Source of the DNA: Cryptomeria japonica
Taxonomy: Eukaryota; Streptophyta; Pinopsida; Cupressales; Cupressaceae
DNA: 64,000 nt
NCBI RefSeq assembly: GCF_030272615.1
Contig: NC_081407.1
Location: 377,012,632-377,076,631, forward strand
Direction of reading: 5' to 3'
How positions within the stretch are numbered: position 1 is the first letter of the stretch; each line of letters opens with the position of its first letter. Position numbers and translations under genes: made by a program. This document shows, piece by piece, positions 45,357 through 57,768 of this stretch. The notes under the pieces are model-generated. The model worked only from the letters and a program-made list of their open reading frames with translations. It was not told the origin of the DNA and made no database searches.

Positions 45357-46111
45357 GGATCATTAAATGGAATGTCAGGGGCCTATCAGTCCCTAAAAAG
45401 AGACACTTACTTAGGCACTATCTGGAGAAGAATCCGAGTGAAATTGTACTTCTCGAGGAAATAAAGATTAAACAAGTCAATATAGATAATTTCTTGAAAT
45501 TTTGTTGGAAATGGGAGGGTGTTTTTTAAGAGGTGTTAGGACCGTCAGGTGGATTGGGTGTACTTTGGAATCCATTCAAAGTTGACATCCGTTTGCTAGA
45601 GAAAGATCTCCATAGGATGATGTGTGAAGTCAAGTGTAGAAATACAAGCATGAAGTTCCTGCTTTTTAACATTTATGGGTCCACCAAAATGGAAGACAAA
45701 GCGAGGATATGGGAAATTTTGAAGGGGAAGATGGAAGACATAGTCAATCCAATACTTGGTGCATATTTCAATGCCATCCTTGATCTGAGGGAGAAGAGTG
45801 GTGGCATCACCAAGATAAATATAACAATGAGCGATTTCAAGCAATTTGTAGAGGAGAATAGACTTTTTGATGTAATTCCAAAGAATGGTCTATACACTTG
45901 GACAAACAGAAGAATTGGCTTCACCAATATATCAGAAAGACCCCATCACTTTCTTCTAGGAAGCAAATGGATATATAGCAATATGACATTTTCCTCATTG
46001 ATACTTCTAATCATAATTCTAGATCATTTTCCTATCCAGTTGGAGATGGGCAAATGCGAAAAACCTTTGAGAGGCTATTTCAAGTTTGAGAGAATGTGGT
46101 GGAAATATTAG
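45357..46111 (+). pseudogene. LINE endonuclease (APE type)
   Basis: The frame starts RIIKWNVRGLS, the usual beginning of plant L1 ORF2, and has an early stop near 45527. LLEEIKI replaces the catalytic Q-E-T-K type motif. GAYFNAILDLREKSGG replaces GDFN, losing the Asp. LYTWTN is kept, and ERPHHFL replaces the DR-containing motif. The enzyme nicks target DNA in live elements; here it is degenerate. Confidence 0.8.
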
Positions 46112-46289
46112 ATTCTCATCAACAAATTGGAATATTTATGGAGAGAATGCAACTTTATTAAAGGTACGCCTAGCTTTCGCTTAGTGAAAATATTGCAATA
46201 TATTAAAGAAAAGGTGAAAATTTGAAATAGGGAGAGTTTCAAAAAAATTTGTAGAGAAAATTGATATAGAGGAAGAGTTAAATATTTTA

Positions 46290-47450
46290 AATTAAAAAAT
46301 ATCCAAACTGGAATGACTGAAGTAGAATTTATAAAAGAAAAGGAGTTGAAAATTAAGCTTGCAGACCTGCTTGAAAAAGAAGAAATTTACTGGAGATATA
46401 AGGCGAGAGAAACTTGGATTGCTGAAGGAGATGCGAACACAAAAAAAAATCACACATATGTGAAGGAAAAAAAAACTCTTAACAGAATTGATGGTGTTGA
46501 GAGGGAGGACGAGACTTGGTGTTAAGATGTAGATGATATTGGATTGATTGTGGTGGACTATTTTTATAAATTTTTTGGCACTAGCATCTAGAGCGATGCA
46601 GCTCAAATGGATAATCTTTAAGCACAATTCTGAGTATTGTGAGTGAGGAGGATAATAAAATGTTGACTTCGCCATACACTCTAGAGGAAGTGTGAAACAC
46701 ATCATTTCAAATGCAACCTAATCAGGAACCCAGTCCTGATGGCTTCATAGTGAAATTGTTTCAAATGTGTTGGTAGCTCATGGGGGGAGATATAAAGGAA
46801 GTGGTTGAAGACTTTTAGAAAAGCAAGAGATTTGTCAGAGAACTAAATAATACAATCATTTTTCTAATATCCAAGAAAAATGATTGTGAGCGAATAGAGG
46901 AATATAGACTGATATCATTATGCAATTCATTATAAAAAATATTTTGAAGACCATGCCTAACAGACTGTAATGTTGCATCAATAAGTTGATTACAGAGGAA
47001 TAAAATGACTTTATTTCAAGGAGGGAAATAACATATAGAATCATTACAACTTCAGAAATGAACCATTCAATCAAATATGAGAAAAATTCTAAAGGAATGG
47101 TTATTAAGCTGATGTGAATTAAAGCATATGATCGAGTGAATTGGGAGTTTCCATTGCAGGTCCTAAACAAATTTGGTTTCGATAATGGATCCATGAATGG
47201 TTTCTTCCAAGCAACTAATGAAATCAGACAAGGCAATTTGATTTCTCCATTCCTTTTTGTGCTCATGGTGGAGGCACTTAGCAAAAGTATTAGGCAAAGG
47301 ATGTTGTTGGGGGATTGGAGGGGTATATCAATTTCAAATGATTTGAACCTGATTACACATGTTCAATTTGCTAATGATACATTGTTGTCTGGAGAGGCCA
47401 CTATTGTAGCAGCCAAAGTCATAAAGTTACATTAGAAGAATATTCAGAGG
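46290..47450 (+). pseudogene. LINE reverse transcriptase
   Basis: Segments QEPSPDGFIVKLF (about 46720), EYRLISLCNS (about 46900) and NWEFPLQVLNKFGF, EIRQGNLISPFLFVLMVEAL and HVQFANDTLLSGE (47136-47400) follow the order of L1 reverse transcriptases. The catalytic F-A-D-D reads F-A-N-D. Several stops interrupt it. Confidence 0.85.
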
Positions 47451-49000
47451 CATTGGGGCAATCTATGAACAAGGTAAAATTAGAAATCTTTTTCATAAAT
47501 ACAAATAAATGTCTATAGAAACGCATCGTTGGGATTCTTGGCTTCAAAGTTTCTACATTTTTGGCAAAATATTTGGGCGCTCAGTTGTTCTTGGGATGTG
47601 GTAGGACCACGCATTGGGTGAAACTATTAATAAGTGCCATGCCAAGACCATGGCATGGAAAATTAGATGGTTATCACAAGCGGGTAGAAACATTAAAGTA
47701 GTCTTATCTGTGGTGCCTATGTATGTGATGTCATGTTTTTAACTCAGAAGAAAATCTATATCGGTATTGGATGGATACATGAAATGGTTCTTATGGGAAG
47801 GAGCTAAGGAGGAGAGAAGGATTCCCTTAATTAATTGGGAAATGACATGCATGACAAAAGAGGAAAATGAATTTGCAGAGCATTGGGTGCCAAATTGGCA
47901 TGGAAATTGTATAGATGCCCTGATAAATTGTGGTGTGGGATAATGAGGAGGAAATATCTAGACTCGAAGGTGCTGGAAAGAATATTCACTATGGAAAATA
48001 CCATGGGAGGCTCGAAGGTATGGAAGTTCATATGGGAGAGTAGGAAAATAATTACAAAGCACTTAACCTGGGAAATTGGCAATAAGAGGATTTTTTGATT
48101 TATTTATTTATTTTTTGTGTGGAGGGATTCATGGAAAGGAGAATTGACAATCGAAAATAGAGAATGGATCGGGGGCATGGAGAATAGATTTGGCATATAT
48201 CTGATAGATTATGTAATATTCTTGGAGGATATATCTGATAGATTATGTAATATTCTTGGAGGATGGTGTCTCCTTCTTTGGATGGCAATATCTTGACATG
48301 TGTGATCTTAGCGAAGAGGATGCCTCCAAGATGGAGAATCTAGTAAAAAAATAGGAGAATGATCTTATTCAGAGACAATGATGAAGTTATTTGGTGCGCT
48401 GCAAAGAATGGGGAGTACAAGGTAAACCTAGGATATACTCTACAATGAAAGGGGTGTGACATTCAATGTCCATCAAAGATTTGTTGGCATAAGGTAGTTC
48501 TTCCTCGTGTCAAAGATTACTTATGGGTGTCACTACATGGGAAAATCCTTATAAGGGAGATTAAAAACTATTGGCATAGAAGGATCGAGTATTTGCCCCT
48601 TATATAAAGAAAATGAGGAAACTGCCAATCATTCGCCCCTTCAGTGCCAGTTTGCTTCTCGATGCTGGGATTGGTTGATGGCTAGTTTGAGTTGGTCTAT
48701 TTCACAAAATAATTCACTGTATATGAATTTTTATGTGGATGGTCGATTGGGAGTGTATCCTCTGTATGGGGTGATGTATGATTGACTGGACTAGCCGTGA
48801 TTGCATGGAAGATATCTAGAAGGAAAGGAATCACAGGGTATTCAGTGAATAGGAGATGTCCATCGAATCACTTTTAAATTAGATACAGGGAGCCATTTGT
48901 GATAAGAGACTATAGGGTTTTTGGCCGCAGCTTGATAATGCTACATGGACCATTAAAAATAAGAATAAAAATAGAATTTTGGCGAGATGGAATATGCCAG
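47451..49000 (+). pseudogene. LINE ORF2 region between RT and RNase H
   Basis: Scattered frames match the RT thumb and zinc-finger-like part of plant L1 ORF2 (MAWKIRWLSQAGRNIKVV, KWFLWEG, KVWKFIWESRKI). A 33-base stretch (GGATATATCTGATAGATTATGTAATATTCTT) is directly duplicated at about 48193-48258. Confidence 0.6.
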
Positions 49001-49009
49001 AAGTAGGTC

Positions 49010-49420
49010 GGTTTGAGCTTAATTTTGATGGGCCCGCTAGAGGCAACCTCAAGGAGGCTAGGTATTGATGCTTAATCTGAGACTGGAATGGTAGTCTGGT
49101 GGTTGCTGCTAATTGCTATATTGGGATGGCTTCGAATAATGAAGCTGGAATGATGGCTTTGGAGAGTGGATTAAGGCTGTGTATAGAGGCAAAAATGAAT
49201 CATTTGGATATAGAAGGGGACTCAAAATTAATTGTAAATGCAGTTGCAAAAAATCAATTGTCAAACAGGAAATTGACAAGATGGTTCTTGATGATCAAAG
49301 AGAGGTTTAACGCTCCTTACAGATTTATCCATAGTTCACATCTACCGCAAAGAAAACAGGGAGGTAGATTTTTTAGCTAATGAAGGTATTAATAGAAAAA
49401 TTGAGGATGTGGTGTTTGAT
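49010..49420 (+). pseudogene. LINE RNase H
   Basis: FELNFDGPARGN gives the first Asp, NEAGMMALESGLRLC the Glu and LDIEGDSKLIVNAV the second Asp, as in plant L1 RNase H domains. The frame ends soon after HSSHLPQRKQGG. An internal stop lies near 49067. Confidence 0.8.
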
Positions 49421-49901
49421 TCGAGGTAAGTTTCAGTGATGCTTCTTCAGGCCTTTCCAGAGGACTCTACGCAAAATACACATTTCTCACAGGTTGGTGT
49501 GGTGTAATCGTCATAAAATAAGTAAGGAAGATCCGTCTAGATAGGAAGACTGACAGTGATTAGACGACTAAGGCAGGATCAGACTATGAGTAGAAGAGAT
49601 AACCTAGACAATAAAAAGAGAAGCACCAAAATATAAAATCTAGTAATGTCGAGAATATCTTTGAGCGTAATCTGAATAAATCCATTTTAATATTTGTTTT
49701 CTGATAAGGTCTGAGTGATCACATGGCTAGTATAATTTTTTGATCACCTTCTTTTGGCAAAGAGGCTATAGCATACTGAGATGGCGGGGATAAAGCTAAA
49801 GGGATAATGTCCCTTCGCTGATGGATGTACTAGGCATATCATATGAAATAATAAAGGGATCTACCTCCTCTGGTAGAAACTTAAAATAATAAAAAAAAAA
49901 T

Positions 49902-51411
49902 GTTTAATTAAATTAAACTAAGGAGAAGGACAGGTTCATTTACTCATTGTTTTTCCAAAACTAATGAGTGGAATATATTTATTATGTTACTTTGTTTGGG
50001 AAAAGTTTATAATCTAATAATTTAAGGGAGTTAAGTATATCATTTACAATTAATTTATATTTTATAAATGATGCTTGGAAGGATGGAATACATAAATGGT
50101 TGTTATTTTTGGAAAATTAAATATTAATGTGATAGACATTTAGTATATAAAAATACTAATGATAACAAAGATTTAAGATATTATAGATTTTGTTCATTTA
50201 GTATAAAAAACAAGGATAATTTAGGTACACTTCATGTCTAAAATCTTGTGTAAATTTGTTTTTTTTGTTATTCAAATTAATCTCATAATTTATTGATATA
50301 ATCTTTGATTTGTAGTTTTAAAATATTGCAATGTAAATTTTTATTTTATGATTCATTGAATTTATGTTCTATTTTGATTTTTAAGGATTAGTGATATTTA
50401 AAAATGTCTTGGAGCAATTATAAAATCACAAGGATCAATATTTTTTAAAGGTCAACCATCTTTGATTGGACTAAATTTACACTTGTGATAAATATTGACA
50501 AGCAATGGCCAAACATACAAGTGATTTGGAGAGTGATTTAGATACAAAATATTAGTCCTTTAAAAATTTCCAATTGAAATGATCCTAAGTCATCCTTATA
50601 AATGTGAATGATCTTTCTATGATTGTTTGACAATAAATTTAATGATTAAATGAATATTTTTAAATACCTTGAGACATAATGCAATAGAATAAACTGTAGT
50701 ACTAAGTCAACTCTTGACAAGATAAAGACAATGGTGGGAATCAACAATTAGGATTTGAATTTTTAAATGTCAAGTTAGATCTAAGTCATATATGATTAAT
50801 CTTGTATGCTATAGAAATGTGTTAAAATAAATAATATATAGAATCCTAGGTAATGAACGTACAAATGTGTAAGCTATTAAATGAGTAGAATATGAAGTGG
50901 TTGAAATAGAACCAAAATAAGATATGTGATTAATATTGTATGCTATAGAAATGTGTTAAAACAAAGAATATATAGAATCCCAGGTAATGAATGTACAAAT
51001 GTGTAGGCTATATTTAAATGAGTAGAATAGGAAGTGGTTCAAATAGAATCAAAATAAGGAAAAATGTATAGAAATACATGTAAGTGCAAATAGATAAAGA
51101 TTTAGGAAAGGGTCAAACTTAATAACAAAACGTATACAACATTGTGCTTTATAATTATATTAAGACATTCTTTAAAAATAAATAAAAAAACATAAATTGA
51201 AATTAAAATAAATGCACAAATTTCATGTTTACAAAATTATAAAACATTTATATTACATATTGTAGAATCTTACCTTTATATTAGATAAAATGTTTTAAAC
51301 AAATAATAATTAAAGCATAATACAATATTAATAAAAAATCAAAATAATCAATTATATATATAAAAATCTTAGAACATACCAACAAAAGTCTATAAAATAA
51401 CATTCACATTA
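49902..51411. other. Duplicated block, second copy, left part
   Basis: AT-rich, no gene. 50560-50830 resembles 6130-6400. Two internal near-repeats of about 110 bp lie at 50770-50900 and 50925-51045. It ends with TTCACATTA (51403-51411), repeated at 53447-53455. Confidence 0.55.
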
Positions 51412-53126
51412 CAAACACCGCCGACACTGGCCGGTTGAAGTTGATTTTTGACAAGTCATCTAGGGGCAACCCGGGTCGGGCGGGAGGGGGTGGAGTGATT
51501 GGAGACTCACGTGGCATCCTCATCCTTGCCTATGTGGCAAATATTAGAATCTAAACTTCAAGCATGGCTTAAGTGGCAGTTGTTTATCATGGGCTGATCA
51601 TGGCCAAGGAAAAGGGGCTCATGAGTATAATTATTGAAGGTAACTCGAGCAATACCATTATGGTGCTCAAAAGGGTGGCTAAACCGGACTAGAAAGCTTA
51701 CCCTCTTATTGCCAAGTGTCATGATCTCCTTTCCTTATTGGGAAATGTCAGGTTATGCCATGTGAGATCTGAAGGCAATTGTGTGGCAGATAAGCTGGTA
51801 GGGATGGGCACACATGCTAATGATTTTAGAATTTCTCTACTTGCACGAAATCTCAGTGGAGGCTCGTGCCATGATCTTAAAGGACTTGTTAGTTAATGAT
51901 GAATAATCCCAAAGTTGGCCTTTTTGTACTTGCCTTTCTCGCCCTTTCCACTCCTTTCTAGTTAAGTTGACAAGATTAAAAATTTATTGATGGTACTTCC
52001 TACCACTACATTCCCTAGGCTTTTCACTTTCTTGACCTGGATTTCTATTTTGAAAATATGGGAGATGATTTGATTCAGATTGAACCTGACAGTTTCTCCT
52101 AACTAAAGAATAATGGGGAGTTGTGGGACAAGGTGATCAATGGGAACCTAGATAATTATGTTGAAGGGATGACCGGCCATGACTGTAAGCTCTTTTCTAA
52201 TTTTGTTAATGCTTGGGACAATGGGAACATGAATATTGGTAGTGTTACTTTCATGGTTTCGATGGAGGCTATTGTGAAGGTGATAGGGCTAGCCCTTGAT
52301 GGTGTGTCCTTTCCTATAAATCCCAAAGGGAATTACAAGAACAACTTTGATAAGTTTTTCAACTAGGTGAAGGAGTTTCCAAGCTTCAAAGTGTCTACAA
52401 CAGGGAGGATCTCCCCAGAGTTTGGAAGGATGTGGATTTTCTCATAATGAAGTACTTCACCTTGGATGACAAGAAAACAAGGTTCCATATCAAGCATATG
52501 AATTAAACTAAAATTAGAGAAAACCCTAGCTCTCCCTTGCTAAACCCTCCTTTCTTTGATCACTCCAACTTCTAGGTTACTACTTTAGCTCTGGAAAAAA
52601 TTGTAAAGCATCTGCATGAAGACGTCCAAAGACAAGAAGAGTTGATAAAATGTCTCTTTGCGCAAATGAATGTGGCCATCAAGAAGATCAATCGAATGGA
52701 AGCAGCGAACGAGGCTGAGGCCAAGGCCAACACTTGGGTTGAAGATTTGGATGAGGATGGAGTATGAAAAAGTTGCCAATGATCTAATGCCAGACATTAT
52801 GGGGCATTAGGAAATGGTGGGTGGAAAGATTGCTGACATTGACTCTAGGATCAAGAATGCAGGTAGTAAGTACGAGCTAGAAAAGGTCAAGAAACCCTAG
52901 GAGGCCCTTAAAAATCAAATTGAGGAGGTCAACTATGCTTGTAGGGATGTGGCTAGCAAGCACAATGCCTCCCTACAGGCTATTCATGACAAGATGGAAA
53001 GGAGAAAGGCGAAAAAAACACACACATGGATTCCCTATCCATGGGCTTTGACCCATCAATTTGATGGTCAAGGCCACCCCCGACTCTACGCTGGTCTCCT
53101 TTGGTTTTGGGGTTGGATCGATTAAA

Positions 53127-53158
<32 letters not shown>

Positions 53159-53446
53159 CTCATAAAGGTCTTATTTTGTGCCATAATTGGCAAGACAAGG
53201 GTACCTCCATGTAGTAGACCATCACTTTGTGTTTGTGCTGGGTGATTGTTTTGTGTTTTGGTGGTCTTGGTTCTTTTTTGTCTGTTGGTTTTCTAGTTTA
53301 GTTGTTGGTTCTTTGTTTGCCATCCTGGGTTTTTGTTGTGTTTTGGTGGGGGGTCTTTTGCTAGTTGTGCATCCCTCATCTGCTATTGGTGTCACTTTGC
53401 TATTATATAATGGACATACCCATCTCTCTTTTATTAATCAAAAACG
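51412..53446 (+). mobile_element. LINE-like unit copy 2: RNase H, unknown ORF, coiled coil
   Basis: 2,035 bp flanked by TTCACATTA. It begins inside an RNase H (about 51430-51895: DKSSRGNPGRAGGGGVIGDS, SIIIEGNSSNTIMVL with Asp changed to Asn, EGNCVADKLVGMG). Then come an unknown ORF, a coiled-coil segment, a T tract (53139-53158) and the end TATTAATCAAAA. The target duplication and a start inside a domain fit a 5'-truncated LINE insertion. Confidence 0.7.
52061..53000 (+). pseudogene. Unknown conserved ORF of the LINE-like unit
   Basis: The frame reads from MGDDLIQIEPDSF near 52061, with stops, through LWDKVINGNLDNYVEGMTGH and NIGSVTFMVSMEAIVKVIGL to LALDGVSFPINPKG (52366). A related frame continues with MKYFTLDDKKTRFHIKH near 52447. 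About 52590-52790 encodes a coiled-coil-like EKIVKHLHEDVQRQEEL and AQMNVAIKKINRMEAANE. Homologous pieces occur in copy 1 in the same order. I do not recognise the family. Confidence 0.5.
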
Positions 53447-53455
53447 TTCACATTA

Positions 53456-54718
53456 TGAACTCAAAGTCTTAATTTGAGGGGAAATATCTAGAACATATAT
53501 CTTATTGTTATTTTTCAAGAGCGAATATCTTTCAATTCTTAAAGTATCTTTTAGATACAACCAATCTAAAGAGGAGGATTAAACCCCTCTACAGACTACA
53601 ATCAAATTAATGAAAAACTCAATATCAAGCATATGATTTAAAGTTAGATTTTTTTTTTTTTAAAAGTTAATGATTTGTAAAATAGTTCTCTTAAAAATAT
53701 ATTTTTCCCTCAACAAATTCATTTGGTTGGTGTAGTGTTAAATAAGCAAGAAGAAGCAATTCATATTAGTCATTCAATTTTTATAATATAATAAGTGAGT
53801 TATCTAATAAATTATTTATATATTATTGTTTTATGTTTTTTTTAATTAGTTGGATTTGTAATTTGATGGTTGTATCCTATGTGGAGTCATATTTTTGTTC
53901 CATTATAATTGTTTTTAGTTTTAAGGTTGCATGTCTGTTGTTTGCTTTATATTTAACTTTCACAATCTAACTTTTAAACATAATCAAATATACGCATATC
54001 TTATAAGTATCTTATTATATAAATAAATTTAATTTTAATATATAATCTTTTCATAAAAAAAATTTAAACTTCTACAATTTACATGATATTATAATAGAAT
54101 TGTTCTTCCTTTCATACAAAGATTGATTGGTTACAAATAGATATATTTATAATCTTTCCTTCTCTCTCCTCTCCTCTTACTATTTGAAAATTTCAAAACT
54201 AAAATCCCCTTCCTACAAACTTAAAAATATACAACTTCCCTTATATCAATCACATTTTTTTCTTTATATCTTCCCCTGAAGTCAAATATATGTAAATAAT
54301 ATATTTATTTATTCAATTTCCTATTCCCTAAAAGGTTTGAAAAATATATCCCCCTAAATTAAATAAGTTTTTTAATATCTTTACTCTTTGATTTAATAGA
54401 ATTCAAAATTTACTTACTAAATCCTTTTTTTAATAAAAAAATCTAAAAAATACATATACAAATTATAAAAACCAAAATAACCTAATTTTACCCTTTAAGT
54501 TGTAAATTCCACCATTAATATTTTTTAAGAATTATGAAAACACAATTACAAAATATAATTAAAATACAAACAATAATTACAAAATACAAACAAAAATTAC
54601 AAACCAAAGAAGCAGCCAAAATTACAGTCAATAGCAGCCAAGATTACAGTCAATGCCTCAATAACTTCTTACCATCATCATCTGAATCTTATCTGTCTTC
54701 AGAGTTTCACTTTACCAG
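53456..54718. other. Duplicated block, second copy, middle part
   Basis: AT-rich, no gene. 53490-54070 matches 24600-25080 in order and wording (CAACCAATCTAAAGAGGAGG and others). Confidence 0.55.
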
Positions 54719-54785
54719 ATACGGCATTAGTGTAAATTAATTCATAAATCAGATCTGTGGTTCGAATCCCACCGATTTTTCCCAT
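54719..54785 (+). pseudogene. tRNA-like relic (B box and T-arm)
   Basis: GGTTCGAATCC at 54759-54769 is a perfect pol III B box. It sits in GTGGTTCGAATCCCAC, which can form most of a T arm, and is followed by TTTTT. CGGCATTAGTG at about 54722 is a poor A box. The acceptor stem does not pair, so it is at most a decayed tRNA or tRNA-derived sequence. Confidence 0.3.
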
Positions 54786-55149
54786 ACGAGATTTTGCAGA
54801 ATCATCTTCAACAATGTAAACTTGAGAAGGAAAATAAGCAATTAATGCCATAGCAAGAGAAGCAATAAATTTAATATATCAAAATTTGAAAACCTGAAAA
54901 ACTTTTGTAAACAAAATTCTTAACTGATTTTCAAATGATTTTCAAAGGCTGTTTCTGTAATCTTCCTTTATACAAGTAAACCTAAACTGTTTGGAGCAGG
55001 ACAATCAGGACTCAAAGTATTAAATATCTAACTTCTCATTGGCAGCTCAATTAGTATAAGCCAATCCATCTACAGACCGGATGTCAAAATAAAACATGCC
55101 CTCGTATCTGTGCAGGCCTCATATAAAACATGCCCTTTTGATTCACATA

Positions 55150-55478
55150 GTAATCAACTGAAAATAGTGAGAGAGAAAGCCTGATGACATCTTCATTCAG
55201 CGAAGAACAGTGCTTATGATGGGAATGCAAGAAATTCATGTTGCAGCTTGCTGACACCCTTTCCTAACACAGGAGACGATGCCCACTGACTTGGCATCCA
55301 GATGCTTCAAGATTTCTTCCAGAATATCCACATTGTTGCCAAATATTGCATGGCTTGTATGGGAACTAGAGTTACCAGCTGTGACTTCACGTCCTGCAAT
55401 TTTTTGTACTTTGGACTCCATGGATTCCCCCACCGTGCGCATTCTTTGAATGGTATACCATTCAAAATATGTTACCAT
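55150..55478 (-). pseudogene. F-box gene, second copy, internally deleted
   Basis: The frame 55478-55236 repeats the first half of the gene at 5455-5874 (SKVQKIAGREVTAGNSSSHT, NNVDILEEILKHLDAKSVG) but stops at GCQQAAT. The middle third (from SEYVW to about GGFKRLY) is deleted. The remnant of the C-terminal part (HKHCSSLNEDVI-like codons) follows at 55150-55240. It cannot encode a working SLY1/GID2-type protein. Confidence 0.75.
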
Positions 55479-56334
55479 AAAATGGGTAACATATTTTGAA
55501 TGGTATAGTGGGATGGTTAGATTTTGGTATTATGATTTTTGTTTCTAAAATTGTTATTGCTGAATGTTTATATTCAAGATAACATTTCTTATATATGAAT
55601 TTACAAATGATAACAATTAAATTATAATATTGTAATTCTTATTGATATTGATGAATGTCTATATTGAAAATGAGGTTTTCATATATATTATCAATTTATA
55701 ACTCTAAGAAAAAACAATTACCCCAAATTTATTACAGACAACCGAGTTGTACTCCGGTTTTCCTTGTAGTCCATAAGACTTTCAGACAGGAAAATTGCAG
55801 AGGATCCAAATATAACAAGTCATGTACCAACTTACCAAGTCTTTTTTAATTTATTTGTTTGGGTGTACATTTGTATCTGGCATTAGAGTTCAAATGTATT
55901 GTTGAACAAGCCAGGTCGTAGGTCAAATGTTTTAAACTGTGGCTGTTGTCAGCCACTCGTTTGGACATTTTAATGTAGGCTTAATTAATGCAACAGTTTT
56001 AAGTGCCATCTATTTTGTCAGACACAAAAACATGTGCCAAAGTTTGAATCACTGTAACAGTCTCAATTACCAAGATATATGCCAAGTTCGAATCTATAAT
56101 ATATAGAGTAATCTATTATATTTATTTTGTGTTAACCTTTCATTTTATTGCTGGATTATATAGTACTTAAATTGGACTGCTTGTTTCAAGCCTCGGCTTG
56201 GTGCCTTAATTATTAATTATTATTCAAATAAGGTCTTTTGATCATTTTGTTATGATGAAAGATAAATCTTAGCACTATTTATGAAAGGTTAGTCATCTTC
56301 TAATTGGAGAATCTTAGTACTATATCTTAATTTT
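55479..56334. other. Duplicated block, second copy, right part
   Basis: No gene. 55500-55700 matches 25390-25620 and 56040-56330 matches 25790-26055. ATTTT at 56330-56334 is the left target duplication of the following element. Confidence 0.6.
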
Positions 56335-56592
56335 TGTTGGGATGTGAAGCCCAACGGTCACATGACCATTTGGCTCCCTAGACTCTTCGATTCATTCTTG
56401 AATATGAATGTATAAATATGTGTGCAGTCTATGTATTAGATGATTTGGATATTGGTTAATAGATGATTTCCCTACTTGAGAGTGGACGTAGGTATTTGTC
56501 AAACCATTGTAAATCGTGTCTTGTGTCTCATTCTTTATTTCCGTTTTTCTTTCATTGTTTTATGTTATTTCTTTGTTCGATTTAAACTAACA
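56335..56592 (+). repeat. 5' LTR of the gene-capturing element
   Basis: 258 bp, TGTTGGGATG...CTAACA. Contains the inverted end TGTTGGG...GCCCAACG and an AATGTATAAATATGTG TATA-like site near 56410. Confidence 0.88.
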
Positions 56593-56611
56593 ATTTGTAT
56601 CAGAGCCTAGG
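56593..56611 (+). other. Primer-binding site of the gene-capturing element
   Basis: ATTTGTATCAGAGCCTAGG differs by one base (G to T) from the initiator-Met type site TGGTATCAGAGC. Confidence 0.65.
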
Positions 56612-56626
56612 TTGGCTTGAGCAGAG

Positions 56627-57768
56627 ATGGAGGAGGAAGAAAAAGGTAAAATTCATAACTTCTATGATATGACTGTGCTTCAAGCGTTGTGTACATTGGT
56701 GGGATGGCTGGAAGAAAGAGGGGAACTTAGTTGAAGAGGAGAATCCAGCGAAAGAGAAGGATGTTGGGATTCTTATTTGCTTCTCTCTTGAACCACCTTT
56801 GGCACTTATTGGCCAAACTGTTAATGGCCAGGAAGTTGTTGGTATTTGTGTGGTGAAGGTTAAACCCCATGATGCCTCGGTTGGAATTTCTTGGCAGAAA
56901 GATGCTAGAAAAGAAGCCGATGTTGAAGAAGAGGAGCTCAGAAGATTTTGGGAGAAAGAGTGTCTGCCATCGGAAACCCAAGTTGAATCTGCAGTTGATT
57001 TTGCCTCCCGAGATGAGGAGGTTGCAGATTGGAGTGAGGTAGTAGGGCAAGGAAGCCTCGGAGTAATTGTGACTTTAGAGAGCTTTGTAGATGGCATGGC
57101 CTTGGAAAAAATAAAGAGTCACTGCCATGATGATGAAGACAACCTTTGCACAAACATTTTCATAGAAGAATATGAGCCTATGGATTTGGATGATGAAGTG
57201 CAGGACAAAACATGGTTTTCTAGTTTGAAGTAGAAGAAGCCATTAACGAGAGCCGAGGACAGTGGGCATCACTCCAAGCGGTTTCAGGCATCACATGAAG
57301 AGAAGGGAGATATGGTTCATCAACTTGATTGGATGGATGTGGATGATAGTGTCAATGTGGATGATGAGGAGCCTGAGGTTGAGAAGAGTTGCATGAAGAA
57401 CCAACCTGAATCAACAGTTGAGAGTAATGTCGAGATGGAGATTCCCCCTGCTCCCGAAGTGCCCTTGGAAGTTGTAAAAACTAAAGTGCTAAATGCGGCC
57501 GTGGCTGTCACTGTGAAAGACATAGACATTGTGAAGGAACATCAGATCATGGAAGCAATGCTCGTCTCCCAGTTGAAGGATGAGGTCACTGTGAAACACA
57601 AGGACATTAAGGAGCTCCCTTGTTTTGATGGGAAACCAGAGTATAGTGTGGAGGCGATGCCGCTGGAGGAGTGCAAGGCATGGAATGTTGTGTTGCCTGT
57701 GGTGACAGATAAAATTCTGGAACATAGTCTGAAAGACGTCATTAAACTAGAGCCAATGAACCATTTTT
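56627..57768 (+). pseudogene. Internal ORF region 1 of the gene-capturing element, acidic, unidentified
   Basis: An ATG at 56627 opens MEEEEKGKIHNF and meets a TGA at 56732. One base off, the frame runs EKDVGILICFSLEPPLALIG through 57233 (TAG) and on to 57785. The protein is acidic (ADVEEEELRRFWEKE, EPMDLDDEVQD, DDEEPEVEKS) without a domain I recognise. It could be gag-derived or an N-terminal extension of the captured phosphatase. Confidence 0.45.

Larger units (their letters stand above)
44081..49901 (+). mobile_element. Decayed L1-type LINE with RNase H
   Basis: The order is ORF1 with a DUF4283-like and zinc-knuckle protein, an APE-type endonuclease, reverse transcriptase, C-terminal RNase H, and an A tail (49891-49900). 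GTTTAATTAA at 44071-44080 is repeated at 49902-49911 right after the tail and may be the target duplication, although it is AT-rich. Many stops and frameshifts show it is old. Confidence 0.85.

Noticed and set aside
53187-53477. 96-residue Phe/Val/Trp-rich ORF
   Set aside because: Hydrophobic translation of a T/G-rich 3' end of the LINE-like unit; no support for coding.
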